Below the pieces are notes generated by a model. That model saw nothing but the letters and a program-made list of their open reading frames with translations, searched no databases and was not told where the DNA came from. The translations under genes and the position numbers were made by a program. This document shows positions 11,268 to 21,241 of a stretch of 35,564 bases of DNA, one piece after another (within the stretch, counting starts at the first letter, position 1; the number at the start of each line of letters is the position of its first letter). Location: NCBI GenBank assembly GCA_947259415.1, contig CAMYMI010000007.1, forward strand, positions 1-35,564, given 5' to 3'. The DNA is from an uncultured Ectothiorhodospiraceae bacterium (lineage in GTDB: Bacteria > Pseudomonadota > Gammaproteobacteria > UBA9214).

Positions 11268-14189
11268 GTGTTCCCGGATGAGCGCATCATCCCGGTTGCC
11301 TACCGGGACGATATATTACAAGTGGCGGCACAGCGAATAATTAAACGCTGCGCCGCCACACTCCCCGACCTGACGCGCTGCGTTGCACTGCTGCCCGCTC
11401 TGCAGTTCGCGCCGCGCCTGCGCTGGCACCTGCTGCAGGCCGCAGGCAGCCAGCACCCGGCCCTGCTGGGCCCGACCATTCTCACTACCCACGTCTGGCT
11501 GTGCGAACACCTGCCGACAGACCTGGAGATCCCGGGCCGCGCCCGACGCGAACTCATGCTGGTCGAGGCCCTGCAGCAGCAGCCTTCGGTATTCGCCGGC
11601 ATCGATCCCTGGCACATTGCCAGCGACATGCTCAGCCTGTTCGATGACCTGACCCTCAACCGGGTGCCCTTGCCCGAGAGTCTCGACGAGTTCACCGCGA
11701 CGCTGAAGCAGGCCTACGGTATCCACGATTCCATCCCGGAACCGCTGGGTATGGAGGCGACCATCGTGCACTGCCTCTGGCAGGCATGGCACGAACAGCT
11801 GAGCGCCGAGGACCTGTGCGATCCGGGTATGGCCCATCTGCAACGCCTGGCCGCAGCGGCTGCCAATGACGGCGATGCGGTTTTTTTCCTGATCGGGCCG
11901 GCCACGATGTCACATGCCGAACTCGAGTGGGTGACCGGAATGCTGCAGGCGGACTGTGCCGAAGTCATCCTGCAGGCTCCGCCGCAGGACCAGCAACGGA
12001 TTACCTGTCACCCGCTAGCGCTACTGCTCGACCACAGTGGCGCAACCGCGGCACCCCTGCCGGAATCCGCACCGGGTTCGCACTGCCTCGACGCTGCCCT
12101 GCTGAACTGCGACCGCGCGCCGGCGGAACGCGCCCGGGGATTTAGCGCCCGGGTGACATGCTCCCCGCTGGCCGGCAACCTGGCCATCCTGCCGGCAAAT
12201 TCCGCCGAGCAGGAGGCCCGGGCGATCGATATCCAGGTCCGCCAGTGGTTACTGGAAGGCCGTCAGTCCATCGCGGTTGTCACCGAGGACCGGCGTCTGG
12301 CGCGCCGGGTGCGTGCCCTGCTGGAACGTGCCGGTATTACCCTCGAGGACAGTGGCGGCTGGGCGCTGTCCACGACCAGTGCCGCGGCCGCACTGGAACG
12401 CTGGCTGGAATCCGTGGAGGAGGACTTTGCGCACCAGCCGCTGCTGGACGTGCTGAAGTCGCCGTTTATCTGCCCGCCACAGGAGCGCGAGTCCCACCTG
12501 GCCACCGTCCACCGCCTGGAGCAGGACATCATTCTGCACGAGCAGATCGCCCGCGGACTGGAACGCTATCGACAACACCTGGAATACCGCAGCCGGCGGA
12601 TCGGTAACTCATGGACAGAACAGTCGGCCGGGGCCATTCGCATCCTGCTCAATCAGCTCGACCAGGCCGCAGACCCGTTGCGGACATTCATCGCCGGGGA
12701 GAGTGCCTCACCGGCACACCTGCTCGAGTGTCTGCGCAGCAGTCTGGAATCCCTCGGTATGTGGACGGCCTTCAGCGAGGACCCCGCAGGTCGGCGGATA
12801 CTCGACGAATGGAACCTGCTTTATCAGGCCGCCAGACACACCTCCATCAGCATGGACTGGCTCACCTTCCGCGCCTGGTTAGGCGCGGCCCTGGAAGGCC
12901 ATGACTTCCACCCGGCGACCGGCGACAGTCCGGTCCTGTTGCTGACCATAGAGCAGGCCCAGCTCGGCCGCTTCGACGGCCTGGTAATGGGTGCCTGTGA
13001 TCGTGAGCACCTGCCGGGCGCGAGTACCGGTTCGCCCTTCTTTAACGATGGCGTCCGCCAGGAACTCGGCTTGCCAGTATGGCCTGAACGCTATCAGCAG
13101 CGGCTGCACCAGTTCCGCAACCTGCTGGAGAGTGCCCCGCAGGTACTGCTGACCTGGTGCCGGGAGAGCAGCGGCGAGACCCGTCTGCCCAGCCCCTGGC
13201 TAGAGGCCCTGCAGACCTTTCATCAACTGGCCTATGACGATGCCCTGCTGGCCAGAGAACTGCAGGCGCTGGTGGCCAACCCGCTGGCGCAGGTCCACGG
13301 CAATAACCCGCTGCCGTTGCCCTTGCCGGCCGGCCACCCCGCCCCGGTCCTCGACGCCGGCCTGCTTCCGCAACGCCTGTCGGCAGGCAGCCACCAGCGC
13401 CTGATCGACTGCCCCTACCGGTTCTATGCAGCCGATGGCCTGCGCCTCAAACCGCGCGAGGCCATTAGCGAGGCACTGGAGAAGTCCGATTACGGGGAAC
13501 GCATCCACCGTTGCCTGGAGGCCTTCCATGGTGGCCATGACCGCCTCCCGGGCCCGTTCGGCAAACCGCTAACCGATGCAAATCGCAGCGAGGCGATTGC
13601 CTTTATGCGGGCCGTGTCCATGGCCGTGTTCGCTGCAGACCTCGAGGACAATTTCGAGCATCGTGCCTGGCTGAAACGCTGGGATGGCATGATACCGGAC
13701 TACATCGACTGGCAGATCAGGCACCAGCAGCACTGGACAGTGCAGCATGTCGAGCGACAGGCTGAGGTCCGCCTTGCCGGTGAGGATCACCTGCATGGCC
13801 GCCTCGACCGCATCGATGCGGGCCCAGACGGGATTGCGGTCATCGATTACAAGACCGGTGCCATCCCGAAACACGTCAGTGTCGAAGCGGGCGAGGCCGT
13901 GCAGCTGCCATCCTATGCCCTGCTCACTGATACCCGACCGGTACGGGTCGAGTACCTGCAACTTGACCGCAAGGTGAGTGACACGGTGTCACTCCAGGGT
14001 GCGACACTCGATGCGCTGGCTGCGGCCATACGTGAGCGCCTCGTGACCGTACTGGCCGCCATCCGTGCAGGCACGCCGTTGCCGGCCTGGGGTGATGCCG
14101 CTGTCTGCCGCTACTGCGAAATGGACGGTCTCTGCCGGCAGCAGGCCTGGCTGGAGCAGGCAGGCGGCGATGACGGCGGACAGACATGA
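11268..14189 (+). CDS. AddB-like PD-(D/E)XK nuclease with Fe-S cluster motif
   Basis: This 973-residue protein resembles the AddB-like 'probable DNA repair protein' family. The C-terminal nuclease has D847 in HGRLDRID, then D860 and K862 in VIDYKTG, then QLPSYALL. Four cysteines (C715 in CPYRFYA, and C947, C950, C956 in CRYCEMDGLC) match the 4Fe-4S staple of AddB-type nucleases. The N-terminal two thirds looks like an inactivated helicase fold, with no Walker A visible. The GTG start at 11268 follows GGGAGG. It overlaps the next gene by ATGA, so the two are likely partners in double-strand-end resection. Being an AddB orthologue rather than a paralogue is not proven. Confidence 0.88.
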   Translation: MFPDERIIPVAYRDDILQVAAQRIIKRCAATLPDLTRCVALLPALQFAPRLRWHLLQAAGSQHPALLGPTILTTHVWLCEHLPTDLEIPGRARRELMLVEALQQQPSVFAGIDPWHIASDMLSLFDDLTLNRVPLPESLDEFTATLKQAYGIHDSIPEPLGMEATIVHCLWQAWHEQLSAEDLCDPGMAHLQRLAAAAANDGDAVFFLIGPATMSHAELEWVTGMLQADCAEVILQAPPQDQQRITCHPLALLLDHSGATAAPLPESAPGSHCLDAALLNCDRAPAERARGFSARVTCSPLAGNLAILPANSAEQEARAIDIQVRQWLLEGRQSIAVVTEDRRLARRVRALLERAGITLEDSGGWALSTTSAAAALERWLESVEEDFAHQPLLDVLKSPFICPPQERESHLATVHRLEQDIILHEQIARGLERYRQHLEYRSRRIGNSWTEQSAGAIRILLNQLDQAADPLRTFIAGESASPAHLLECLRSSLESLGMWTAFSEDPAGRRILDEWNLLYQAARHTSISMDWLTFRAWLGAALEGHDFHPATGDSPVLLLTIEQAQLGRFDGLVMGACDREHLPGASTGSPFFNDGVRQELGLPVWPERYQQRLHQFRNLLESAPQVLLTWCRESSGETRLPSPWLEALQTFHQLAYDDALLARELQALVANPLAQVHGNNPLPLPLPAGHPAPVLDAGLLPQRLSAGSHQRLIDCPYRFYAADGLRLKPREAISEALEKSDYGERIHRCLEAFHGGHDRLPGPFGKPLTDANRSEAIAFMRAVSMAVFAADLEDNFEHRAWLKRWDGMIPDYIDWQIRHQQHWTVQHVERQAEVRLAGEDHLHGRLDRIDAGPDGIAVIDYKTGAIPKHVSVEAGEAVQLPSYALLTDTRPVRVEYLQLDRKVSDTVSLQGATLDALAAAIRERLVTVLAAIRAGTPLPAWGDAAVCRYCEMDGLCRQQAWLEQAGGDDGGQT

Positions 14190-17100
14190 ACACGCCGGGT
14201 CGAACTGATCCGCTGCAGGCCGCCAGCCCGGCACACAATGCCACGGTGCATGCCTCGGCCGGTACCGGCAAGACCTGGTTACTGGTTACGCGTATTATCC
14301 GCCTGCTGCTCGACGGGGCCCAGCCGGACAGCATCATGGCCATCACCTTCACCCGCAAGGCCGCCGCCGAGATGCAGCAACGCCTGACCGCGCGCCTGCG
14401 CGAGCTGATGCGCGCCGACGACGCCGGTCTCGATGAGCTGCTCAGACAATGCGGAATCAATCCGGACCCGGCTCTCTGCGCGCAGGCGCGCCAGCTTTAT
14501 GAACAGCACTTGTTCAATCCGTACCCGCTACGCACGACCACCTTCCATGCCTTCTGCCAGGAACTGCTGCAGCGCTTCCCCCTGGAGGCGGGCATCCCCC
14601 CCGGCTTCGAGATCAGCGAGTCCACCGCCATACTGGAACAGGAGGCCTGGGATGCCCTGTTTATGCAGGCCACGCAGCAACCGGACTCGAGACTCTCACG
14701 GGCGCTCGAGCAGCTCATCGAAATGTGTGGCGGCCTGCCCAATACACGCAGTGCACTGCTGTCCTTCCTCGCCCATCGCAGTGACTGGTGGGCCTACACC
14801 AAGGGCCAAGCCGATGGAGCCGTCTACGCAGCGAAACAACTGACCCGCCTGTTCGGAGTCGCACCCGGGGATGACCCGCTCGCGGACTTCCCCAACGACA
14901 GCCAGCGCGCGCAACTGCAAGTGTTTGCCGAGCTCCTGGGGCGTAACACGGCAACCGACAGGAAGAGCGGGGCGCTGCTGAACGACGCACTGGCGACTTC
15001 GCTGACGCCGGCCGAACGTTTTGCACTCATTCAGAGCGTCTTTCTGACAAAGCAACAACAACCCCGCAAGCGAAAGCCCTCTCCCGCCCAGCGCAAACGC
15101 CTCGGTGAGGACGGTGAACAGCGCCTGCTGGATCTGCACGAGCACTTCGTTCCCGAGTTGCTCGACCGGCTGGACCGGCTCGCACGAATCAACAGCATGC
15201 GCACCAGCAGTGCCTGGTACACGGCCGGCGTACGGTTGCTGCAGCATTTCCAGCAGATCAAGCAGGAACAACGCCTCCTGGACTTCTCCGATCTTGAATG
15301 GCAGGCCTGCGAACTGCTCAACCGCAGCGCGCATGCCAACTGGGTACAGTACAAACTGGACAGGCGCATCGACCACCTGCTGGTCGACGAGTTCCAGGAC
15401 ACCAACCCGACCCAGTGGCGCCTGTTACTCCCGCTGCTCGAGGAACTGGCGGCTGGTGAGGCCGAACGGCCACGCACGGTGTTCCTGGTAGGCGATGAGA
15501 AACAGTCCATCTACCGGTTCCGACGCGCCAACCCGGCCCTGTTGACGACCGCCTCGGACTGGCTGGCAAGCCGATTGCAAGCCGGGCGATACCCGCTGGA
15601 CAAATCGTGGCGTTCGGCCCGGGCAATCATCGACTGCGTCAATCGGGTATTCGGCAGTGGGCCGCTTAATGAGCGCATCAGCCGTTACAGCACCCATGCG
15701 ACATTTCTTGAAGATCTGTATGGCCGTGTCGAGGTGCTGCCGCTGGCCGGCGTAGATGCCGCTGATGCACCGGCAACCGGGACCGGCCTGCGCAATCCCC
15801 TGCTGCAGCCGCGCCTGGTGGCAGAGGACCTGCGCCACTACCGCGAAGGTGAAGCCATTGCCGCACAAATCCGCAGGCTGACGGACAACCCGAACCTCAT
15901 TGGTGAGGAGGGATCGGTCCGCGTGCTGGGCTATGGCGATATATTAATCCTGGTGCGCCAGCGCACCCATGTCACCGCCTACGAACGCGCCCTGCGGGAT
16001 GCCGGCATACCCTACCTCGGTGCCGGCCGTGGCACCTTGCTGCAGAATATCGAGATCCGCGATCTCGAGGCCCTCCTGAATATCCTGATTTCACCCTATG
16101 ACAACCTGGCGCTTGCCCAGGTGTTGCGGTGCCCGGTGTTCGGGGTAACGGACGCAGAGCTGATGCACCTCGCTGCCATGGACAGCGGCACCTGGTATGA
16201 ACGGCTTGCGCAGGTTCCGGCCACACGCAACCCGGGGCTTGCCGCGGCCTGGCGGCTCCTGAATGGCTGGCGTGAACTTGCCGGGCAGGTCCCAGTGCAT
16301 GACCTGCTGGACCACATCTACCACGAGGGCGAGGTGTTGCCGCGCTATGCATCCGCCTTCCCGCCAGCACTGCGTCCCCGGGTGCACGCCAACCTGACGC
16401 GTTTCATCGAGCTGGCGCTCGAGGTCGACAGCGGCCGTTATCCGAGCCTGTCGCGCTTCCTCTATCAACTGGAGCGTCTGCGCCGCCAGGAACAGGACCA
16501 GCCCGACGAAGGCGCGCAGGAACAGGCAGACAACAACCGCGTGCGGCTGATGACCATCCATGCGGCCAAGGGACTGGAATCACCGGTGGTGTTCCTTGCG
16601 GATACGACGGCCGGACACAGCTCGCGCAATGCCTACGACGCCCTGGTCGACTGGCCGGCCACGGCGGACCGGCCGCGTCATTTCCTCCTGTGCGGCAGAA
16701 AAACCGATCAGGACAGCACCACCGCACGGTTGCTGGAGCAACAGGCTGCGGAAGACCTGCGTGAAGACGCCAATCTCCTGTACGTGGCACTGACCCGGGC
16801 ACAGCAGTTCCTGTTCATCACCGGTAGCGCTGCATCGAAAAATCCGGACACAAACTGGTATGAGCTGATTCGCAGCGCCCTGCTCGCCAACGGCGGTACG
16901 ACCGACGACGCGAACCCGGTGCTGGAATCGGGCCGGCAGCCATCCGCAGCGGCGCCGCGCACTGTCCCGGTAGAAACCTGTACGGTTGATCCACGCCTGG
17001 CCGAACGGATCGAGGCGCCCGCGCCCTTCCGCCTGATCGCACCCAGCCGCCTGGTCACGAGTGAAACCGACATGCCGGGCGAGGTCGACGGACGCCGCCG

Positions 17101-17602
17101 CGGCAGCGCCATTCACCTGATGCTGGACAGGCTGTCCCGGCCGCAGGGCGGCACACCCGCACAACGTCTGGCCGGACTCGCCGGCACACTGGATCGGGAA
17201 GCGGATGATCCGGAACTGCTGGCATGGTGGCAGGAGTCGCTGCATGTCCATACGGACATGCACTTCGCCCACCTCTATGACCCGTCACGCTACGAGCGGG
17301 CCTATAACGAGGTCCCGGTTCAATACCGGCTGAACGGATGCCTGGTGTACGGCATTATCGACCGCCTGGTGGTCAGCGACGACAGCGTCCTGGTTATCGA
17401 CTACAAGACGCATCGCTCGGCCAGCGCGGACACCGTTACGAGACTCGCAACCGACTATCGCGAACAGATGCGCCTGTACGCCCGGGGGGTGGCCAAAGTC
17501 TGGCCCGAACACCGGATCAGGCCCTGCCTGCTGTTTACCGCCTGCAAGATCCTCGTCGATTTGACACAGCCACCGCACGCTGGGGATGACGCCGCGACCT
17601 GA
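14186..17602 (+). CDS. AddA-like UvrD-family helicase/exonuclease
   Basis: This 1138-residue superfamily 1 helicase is fused to a RecB-type nuclease. The motifs run in order: Walker A ASAGTGKT (residues 23-30), ITFTRKAAAEM (Ia), DEFQDTN (401-407), GDEKQSIYRFR (III), MTIHAAKGLESPVV (V) and LYVALTRAQ (865-873, VI). The C-terminal nuclease has GSAIHLMLDRL, then D1059 in GIIDRL, D1072 and K1074 in VIDYKTH, then YREQMRLYA. This layout is that of AddA, which unwinds and cuts DNA ends to feed RecA. Its start overlaps the AddB-like stop (ATGA), implying coupling. Gammaproteobacteria often use RecBCD instead; whether this genome also has RecBCD cannot be seen here. Confidence 0.9.
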   Translation: MNTPGRTDPLQAASPAHNATVHASAGTGKTWLLVTRIIRLLLDGAQPDSIMAITFTRKAAAEMQQRLTARLRELMRADDAGLDELLRQCGINPDPALCAQARQLYEQHLFNPYPLRTTTFHAFCQELLQRFPLEAGIPPGFEISESTAILEQEAWDALFMQATQQPDSRLSRALEQLIEMCGGLPNTRSALLSFLAHRSDWWAYTKGQADGAVYAAKQLTRLFGVAPGDDPLADFPNDSQRAQLQVFAELLGRNTATDRKSGALLNDALATSLTPAERFALIQSVFLTKQQQPRKRKPSPAQRKRLGEDGEQRLLDLHEHFVPELLDRLDRLARINSMRTSSAWYTAGVRLLQHFQQIKQEQRLLDFSDLEWQACELLNRSAHANWVQYKLDRRIDHLLVDEFQDTNPTQWRLLLPLLEELAAGEAERPRTVFLVGDEKQSIYRFRRANPALLTTASDWLASRLQAGRYPLDKSWRSARAIIDCVNRVFGSGPLNERISRYSTHATFLEDLYGRVEVLPLAGVDAADAPATGTGLRNPLLQPRLVAEDLRHYREGEAIAAQIRRLTDNPNLIGEEGSVRVLGYGDILILVRQRTHVTAYERALRDAGIPYLGAGRGTLLQNIEIRDLEALLNILISPYDNLALAQVLRCPVFGVTDAELMHLAAMDSGTWYERLAQVPATRNPGLAAAWRLLNGWRELAGQVPVHDLLDHIYHEGEVLPRYASAFPPALRPRVHANLTRFIELALEVDSGRYPSLSRFLYQLERLRRQEQDQPDEGAQEQADNNRVRLMTIHAAKGLESPVVFLADTTAGHSSRNAYDALVDWPATADRPRHFLLCGRKTDQDSTTARLLEQQAAEDLREDANLLYVALTRAQQFLFITGSAASKNPDTNWYELIRSALLANGGTTDDANPVLESGRQPSAAAPRTVPVETCTVDPRLAERIEAPAPFRLIAPSRLVTSETDMPGEVDGRRRGSAIHLMLDRLSRPQGGTPAQRLAGLAGTLDREADDPELLAWWQESLHVHTDMHFAHLYDPSRYERAYNEVPVQYRLNGCLVYGIIDRLVVSDDSVLVIDYKTHRSASADTVTRLATDYREQMRLYARGVAKVWPEHRIRPCLLFTACKILVDLTQPPHAGDDAAT

Positions 17603-17698
17603 GATCCACGACCGCCTTGACCGGTATCCGGGCGGCCGCGGCAGTTAGCCGGTGGTGCAGAAAGCGCCCGTGCGCTGCCCGTCATGCACCAGGTGCTG

Positions 17699-17707
17699 TG
17701 CTAGAAT
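17699..17707 (+). promoter_or_regulatory. Extended -10 promoter upstream of cnoX
   Basis: TG-C-TAGAAT lies 39 bp before the cnoX start within the 144-bp gap after the helicase gene. The -35 region is weak (CCGTCA-like). A separate promoter here would let cnoX be expressed independently of the nuclease operon. Confidence 0.5.
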
Positions 17708-17746
17708 GGCGCCTGTAGTTTTGTACCCTGTTGACCCCCAGACCTT

Positions 17747-18610
17747 ATGTCCGAATCACCCCATATCAGCAACGTCACCCAAGCCACGTTTGCCGCCGCC
17801 GTTGTTACCGCCTCGTCGCAGGTCCCGGTGTTGGTTGATTTCTGGGCCGAGTGGTGTGGTCCCTGCCAGATGCAGATGCCGGTCCTCAGCAAACTGGTCG
17901 AGGAGCATGCCGGCAATTTTTTGTTGGCCAAGGTTAACACCGACGAGGAACGTGAACTGGCACGCGAGCACGGCATCCGCAGTCTGCCGACCATGCGCCT
18001 CTACAAGGATGGTGAAGTCGTCGAGGAGATCCTCGGCGCCCAGACCGAGTCGACCCTGCGGGTTATTATCGAACGCCACCTGTCACGACCTTCTGACAGT
18101 GCGCGCCTGGCCGCACACGAGGCGCACCGGCAGGGCCACCCGGAAGAGGCCCTTGCCATCTTGCAGGAGGCGCTGAAAAGCGACCCGGAAAACCACCGCA
18201 TCCGCTTTGACTGCGCCGAAATGCATCTATTGCTTGGTCAGCTGGATGAAACCGAATCGATTCTGAATACCCTGCCACGCGACCTGTGCGAAGAGGCGGA
18301 TGCCGTGCGGCTGAGTGCATTGCTCGGGTTTGCGCGCCAGGCACGGGACGCGCCACCCGTCGATGAACTCGAACTGCGCCTAAAGGAACACCCGGCCAAT
18401 TCAGCGGCGCGCTACCAGCTGGCCGCACATTACGTGATGTCTGGCCAGCCGGAGTCGGCCATGGACGAACTCCTCTACATCATCCAGCACGACCGGCAAT
18501 ATGGTGACGATGCCGGCCGCAAGGGCCTGCTTGCGGTATTTGACCTGCTGGGTAACGAGGGGGAACTGGTGAGCAGTTATCGCCACAAGCTGTTCAACGC
18601 GATGCACTAG
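17747..18610 (+). CDS. cnoX: Thioredoxin-TPR chaperedoxin, CnoX (YbbN)-like
   Basis: This 287-residue protein has an N-terminal thioredoxin fold with an intact WCGPC active site (C37, C40) and the cis-Pro segment IRSLPTMRL, followed by TPR-like helices (EAHRQGHPEEALAILQEAL onward in part, DPENHRIRFDCAEM, and SAARYQLAAHYVMSGQPESA in part). In E. coli, CnoX guards proteins against oxidative damage and hands clients to GroEL; its active site there is SXXC. Retention of CXXC here suggests real reductase capacity, as in alphaproteobacterial homologues. The ATG at 17747 is chosen from the typical N-terminus. No ribosome site is strong. It converges with dsbC. Confidence 0.9.
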   Translation: MSESPHISNVTQATFAAAVVTASSQVPVLVDFWAEWCGPCQMQMPVLSKLVEEHAGNFLLAKVNTDEERELAREHGIRSLPTMRLYKDGEVVEEILGAQTESTLRVIIERHLSRPSDSARLAAHEAHRQGHPEEALAILQEALKSDPENHRIRFDCAEMHLLLGQLDETESILNTLPRDLCEEADAVRLSALLGFARQARDAPPVDELELRLKEHPANSAARYQLAAHYVMSGQPESAMDELLYIIQHDRQYGDDAGRKGLLAVFDLLGNEGELVSSYRHKLFNAMH

Positions 18611-18708
18611 CCCTTGCGGTTGACTCCCCGCGGTTCACAGGCGGGCAGCAACAGGCATCACGCCAGCTTTTTCCGGGATCAAACAGGTGGCCGTGACAGG
18701 CCGGAAGT

Positions 18709-19440
18709 TCAGGAACCCGCGTCCAGTGCCTGCGCCAGCTTGTCGGCAGGAATGTAACCGGGCAACATCTCGCCATCGTCCATGATGATGGCCGGTGTGC
18801 CTTTAAGTCCCATTACCGTTCCCAGCTGCATGTGCTCCTTGATGGGGTTATCGCAATCACGCCGTTCCAGCTGCTCGCCCGCCTTGGCACGGGTCAGTGC
18901 CTTCTGCCGGTCGCTGTCACACAAGACCGAGACCGCCTTGTAATATGACGGCGTATTCACGCCACTGCGCGGGTACATCAGGTAACGCACGGTGATGCCG
19001 CGGTCATTGTACTGATCGATCTCACGGTGGAGTTTGCGGCAATAGGTGCAGTCGACATCCGTAAAGACGGTGACTGTATGGCGCGACTCTTTGGCAGGAA
19101 AGATGATCATCTCGGAATCACCCACCTGGTTGAGGGCATTCAGACGGATCTGCTTGCGGCGATCCTCGCTGACATCGATACGGGTCTTCAGGTCGATGAG
19201 ACTGCCCTGAAACAGGTAGCGGCCATCGTTGGTCACGTAGAATACCCGCGAGCCAATCAGCACCTCGGATATACCCTTAACCGGGGACGGGTTGATTTGA
19301 TCAGGGGTTACATCGGGTAGTACCTGTTGCAGCGCTTTCTCGATCGCCTTATTAGCGTCAGGGTCGGCCATGACGCTGTTGAACATAACGACTGCCAGCA
19401 TCAGCAGCCCTGCATTAACCAGACGTTTTATCATCATCAC
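18709..19440 (-). CDS. dsbC: Periplasmic thiol:disulfide isomerase DsbC
   Basis: This 243-residue precursor has a signal peptide (hydrophobic residues 7-21, likely cleavage after Ala25 in SVMA-DP). The N-terminal dimerisation domain spans about 30-95, and the thioredoxin-like domain has active-site CTYC (C131, C134), a second cysteine pair (C174, C196) and GTPAIIMDDGEMLPGY with the cis-Pro. DsbC reshuffles wrong disulfides and is kept reduced by DsbD. The gene begins with three consecutive ATG codons; the first is used, but any could serve. It lies downstream of xerD on the same strand, as in E. coli. Confidence 0.95.
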   Translation of the reverse strand: MMMIKRLVNAGLLMLAVVMFNSVMADPDANKAIEKALQQVLPDVTPDQINPSPVKGISEVLIGSRVFYVTNDGRYLFQGSLIDLKTRIDVSEDRRKQIRLNALNQVGDSEMIIFPAKESRHTVTVFTDVDCTYCRKLHREIDQYNDRGITVRYLMYPRSGVNTPSYYKAVSVLCDSDRQKALTRAKAGEQLERRDCDNPIKEHMQLGTVMGLKGTPAIIMDDGEMLPGYIPADKLAQALDAGS

Positions 19441-19539
19441 AGTCTTTCAATCCTGTTTATCACCTGCGGGGTTGGACAGGCCAACCGGACAGGAAGTTTC
19501 AATTGGTGGATACCGGCACATGGAAAAGCAGGGACCAAC

Positions 19540-20451
19540 TCAGCCGCGGGGATGGTGCTGGGCATGCAATTCTTTCAGGCGCTCGCGTGCCACGTGAGTA
19601 TATATCTGCGTGGTTGACAGGTCACTATGACCGAGCAACATCTGCACCACGCGCAGGTCCGCCCCGTGGTTGAGCAGATGGGTGGCAAAGGCGTGCCTCA
19701 GGGTATGTGGCGACAGTTTTCTGTTAATACCTGATTTAACAGCATAATGACGCAGCCGGTACCAGAAGGCCTGGCGCGTCATCGCCTTGCCACGGCGGGT
19801 GATGAACAGCTGCCGGGCGCTGACCTCGCCCGCCAGCGCGGGGCGGCCTTCGCGGATATAACGCTGCAGCCATTCCGCGGCCTCCTCCCCCAGTGGCACC
19901 AGGCGTTCCCTGTTGCCCTTGCCCATGAGCCGCACCACGCCCTGGGCGAGATTGACCTGCTCAATGGTCACATTGACCAGTTCCGAAACCCGCAGTCCGC
20001 AGGCATAAAGCAGTTCCAGCATGGCGCGATCGCGCAGTCCCAGCGGTTCACCGGTGTCCGGTGCATCCAGCAGCAACTCGACCTCGGTCTCACTCAGGGA
20101 GTCCGGTAACGGCCGACCGATGCGCGGGGTGTCGATGCGGGCACTGGGGTCATCCTTCAGCCGGCCCTCCCGGACCAGGTAGCGATAAAAACGCCGCAGG
20201 GAAGACAGCAGGCGGGCCGTGGTCCTGGGCCTGGCTCCGGCGGCGACACGTTCCGCGAGGTAGTCGAGCAGGTCCTGGCGGCGGGCCGCACTCAGTACGC
20301 GGTTACGGGCGGTCAACCACCTCGCAAAGCCGTTGAGGTCATTACGGTAGGCCGCCAGGGTATTCTCGCTCAGGCCGCGCTCCATCCACAGGGTGTCCAG
20401 GAAACGCTCGATGTCCTGGTGCGAAGCGGGATCGATACTGTCGATATCCAT
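19540..20451 (-). CDS. xerD: Tyrosine recombinase XerD
   Basis: This 303-residue recombinase acts with XerC at dif, under FtsK control, to resolve chromosome dimers. All catalytic residues are visible: R154 (ACGLRVSEL), K178 (MGKGNRERLVPL), H249 and R252 (LSPHTLRHAFATHLL), H275 (LLGHSDLSTTQIY) and the nucleophile Y284. The N-terminal SAM-like core-binding domain is present (SENTLAAYRNDLNGFARWL). ATG 20451 (MDIDSIDP) is used; an upstream extension is open but unlike the family. The sequence is closer to XerD than XerC because of these motifs and the dsbC neighbour. The damaged slipin gene ends 62 bp upstream. Confidence 0.94.
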   Translation of the reverse strand: MDIDSIDPASHQDIERFLDTLWMERGLSENTLAAYRNDLNGFARWLTARNRVLSAARRQDLLDYLAERVAAGARPRTTARLLSSLRRFYRYLVREGRLKDDPSARIDTPRIGRPLPDSLSETEVELLLDAPDTGEPLGLRDRAMLELLYACGLRVSELVNVTIEQVNLAQGVVRLMGKGNRERLVPLGEEAAEWLQRYIREGRPALAGEVSARQLFITRRGKAMTRQAFWYRLRHYAVKSGINRKLSPHTLRHAFATHLLNHGADLRVVQMLLGHSDLSTTQIYTHVARERLKELHAQHHPRG

Positions 20452-20513
20452 GGGTGTTCGGGCGTGGCGCTGCAAGGGGCCCAACCCGGGACACAACCCC
20501 GGGCCGCGGCGGT

Positions 20514-21240
20514 TTATGACTTTTTGAACAGGCTGCCGATGCTTTCCACGGGCAGCGGGAACACAATGGTGGAACTCCTCTCCCCCGCGATATCCGTCAA
20601 GGTCTGCAGATAGCGCAGTTGCAGCGACTGAGGCTGTTGACTCAGCTTGGCGGCCGCCTGAACCAGCTTATCCGCCGCCTGCATTTCACCTTCCGCGTGG
20701 ATCACCTTGGCGCGCCGTTCACGTTCCGCCTCGGCCTGGCGGGCGATAGCGCGCACCATGGTCTCGTCGATGTCAACGTGCTTGATCTCGACATTCGAGA
20801 CCTTGATGCCCCAGGCATCGGTCTGCTGATCGAGCATGGTCTGGATATCGGCGTTCAGCTTCTCGCGTTCCGCCAGCATGTCATCCAGCGCGCAGCGTGG
20901 TCTGGGCCAGCTGGCTGGTGGCCGCCAGGTAGTCCTCGACCTGGATGATCGCCCGCTCCGGGTCGATCACCCGAAAATAAATCACGGCATTGACCTTGAC
21001 CGATACATTGTCGCGTGAAATCACGTCCTGGCTGGGCACATCCATCACCACGGTGCGCAGGTCGACCCGCACCATCTGCTGGATGACCGGGATGATGATG
21101 ATCAGGCCGGGGCCCTTCACCTTCCAGAACCGGCCCAGTGTAAAGACAACCCCGCGCTCGTATTCCCGGAGGATACGGAACATGTACAGCAGCAGGGCGA
21201 CAAATATAATCAGCCCGACAAATACACCTGGAATAGCCAT
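20514..21240 (-). pseudogene. Slipin (stomatin/SPFH band 7) gene, frameshifted by an internal deletion
   Basis: The first part (21240 down to about 20890) encodes a membrane anchor ([17 protein letters not shown]), the SPFH start [14 protein letters not shown], and runs to LAQTTLR before a premature TGA. The remainder, in another frame (from about 20889 to 20514), resumes with [29 protein letters not shown] and the C-terminal STIVFPLP. Intact slipins carry about seven residues (SVLGQHE-like) between TTLR and LDDML, so about 20 nt are missing. The start at ATG 21240 has AGGAG and is coupled to the nfeD stop (21242). Slipins form membrane scaffolds with NfeD proteases. Sequencing or assembly error is an alternative to true decay. 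Confidence 0.85.
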
Positions 21241-21241
21241 G

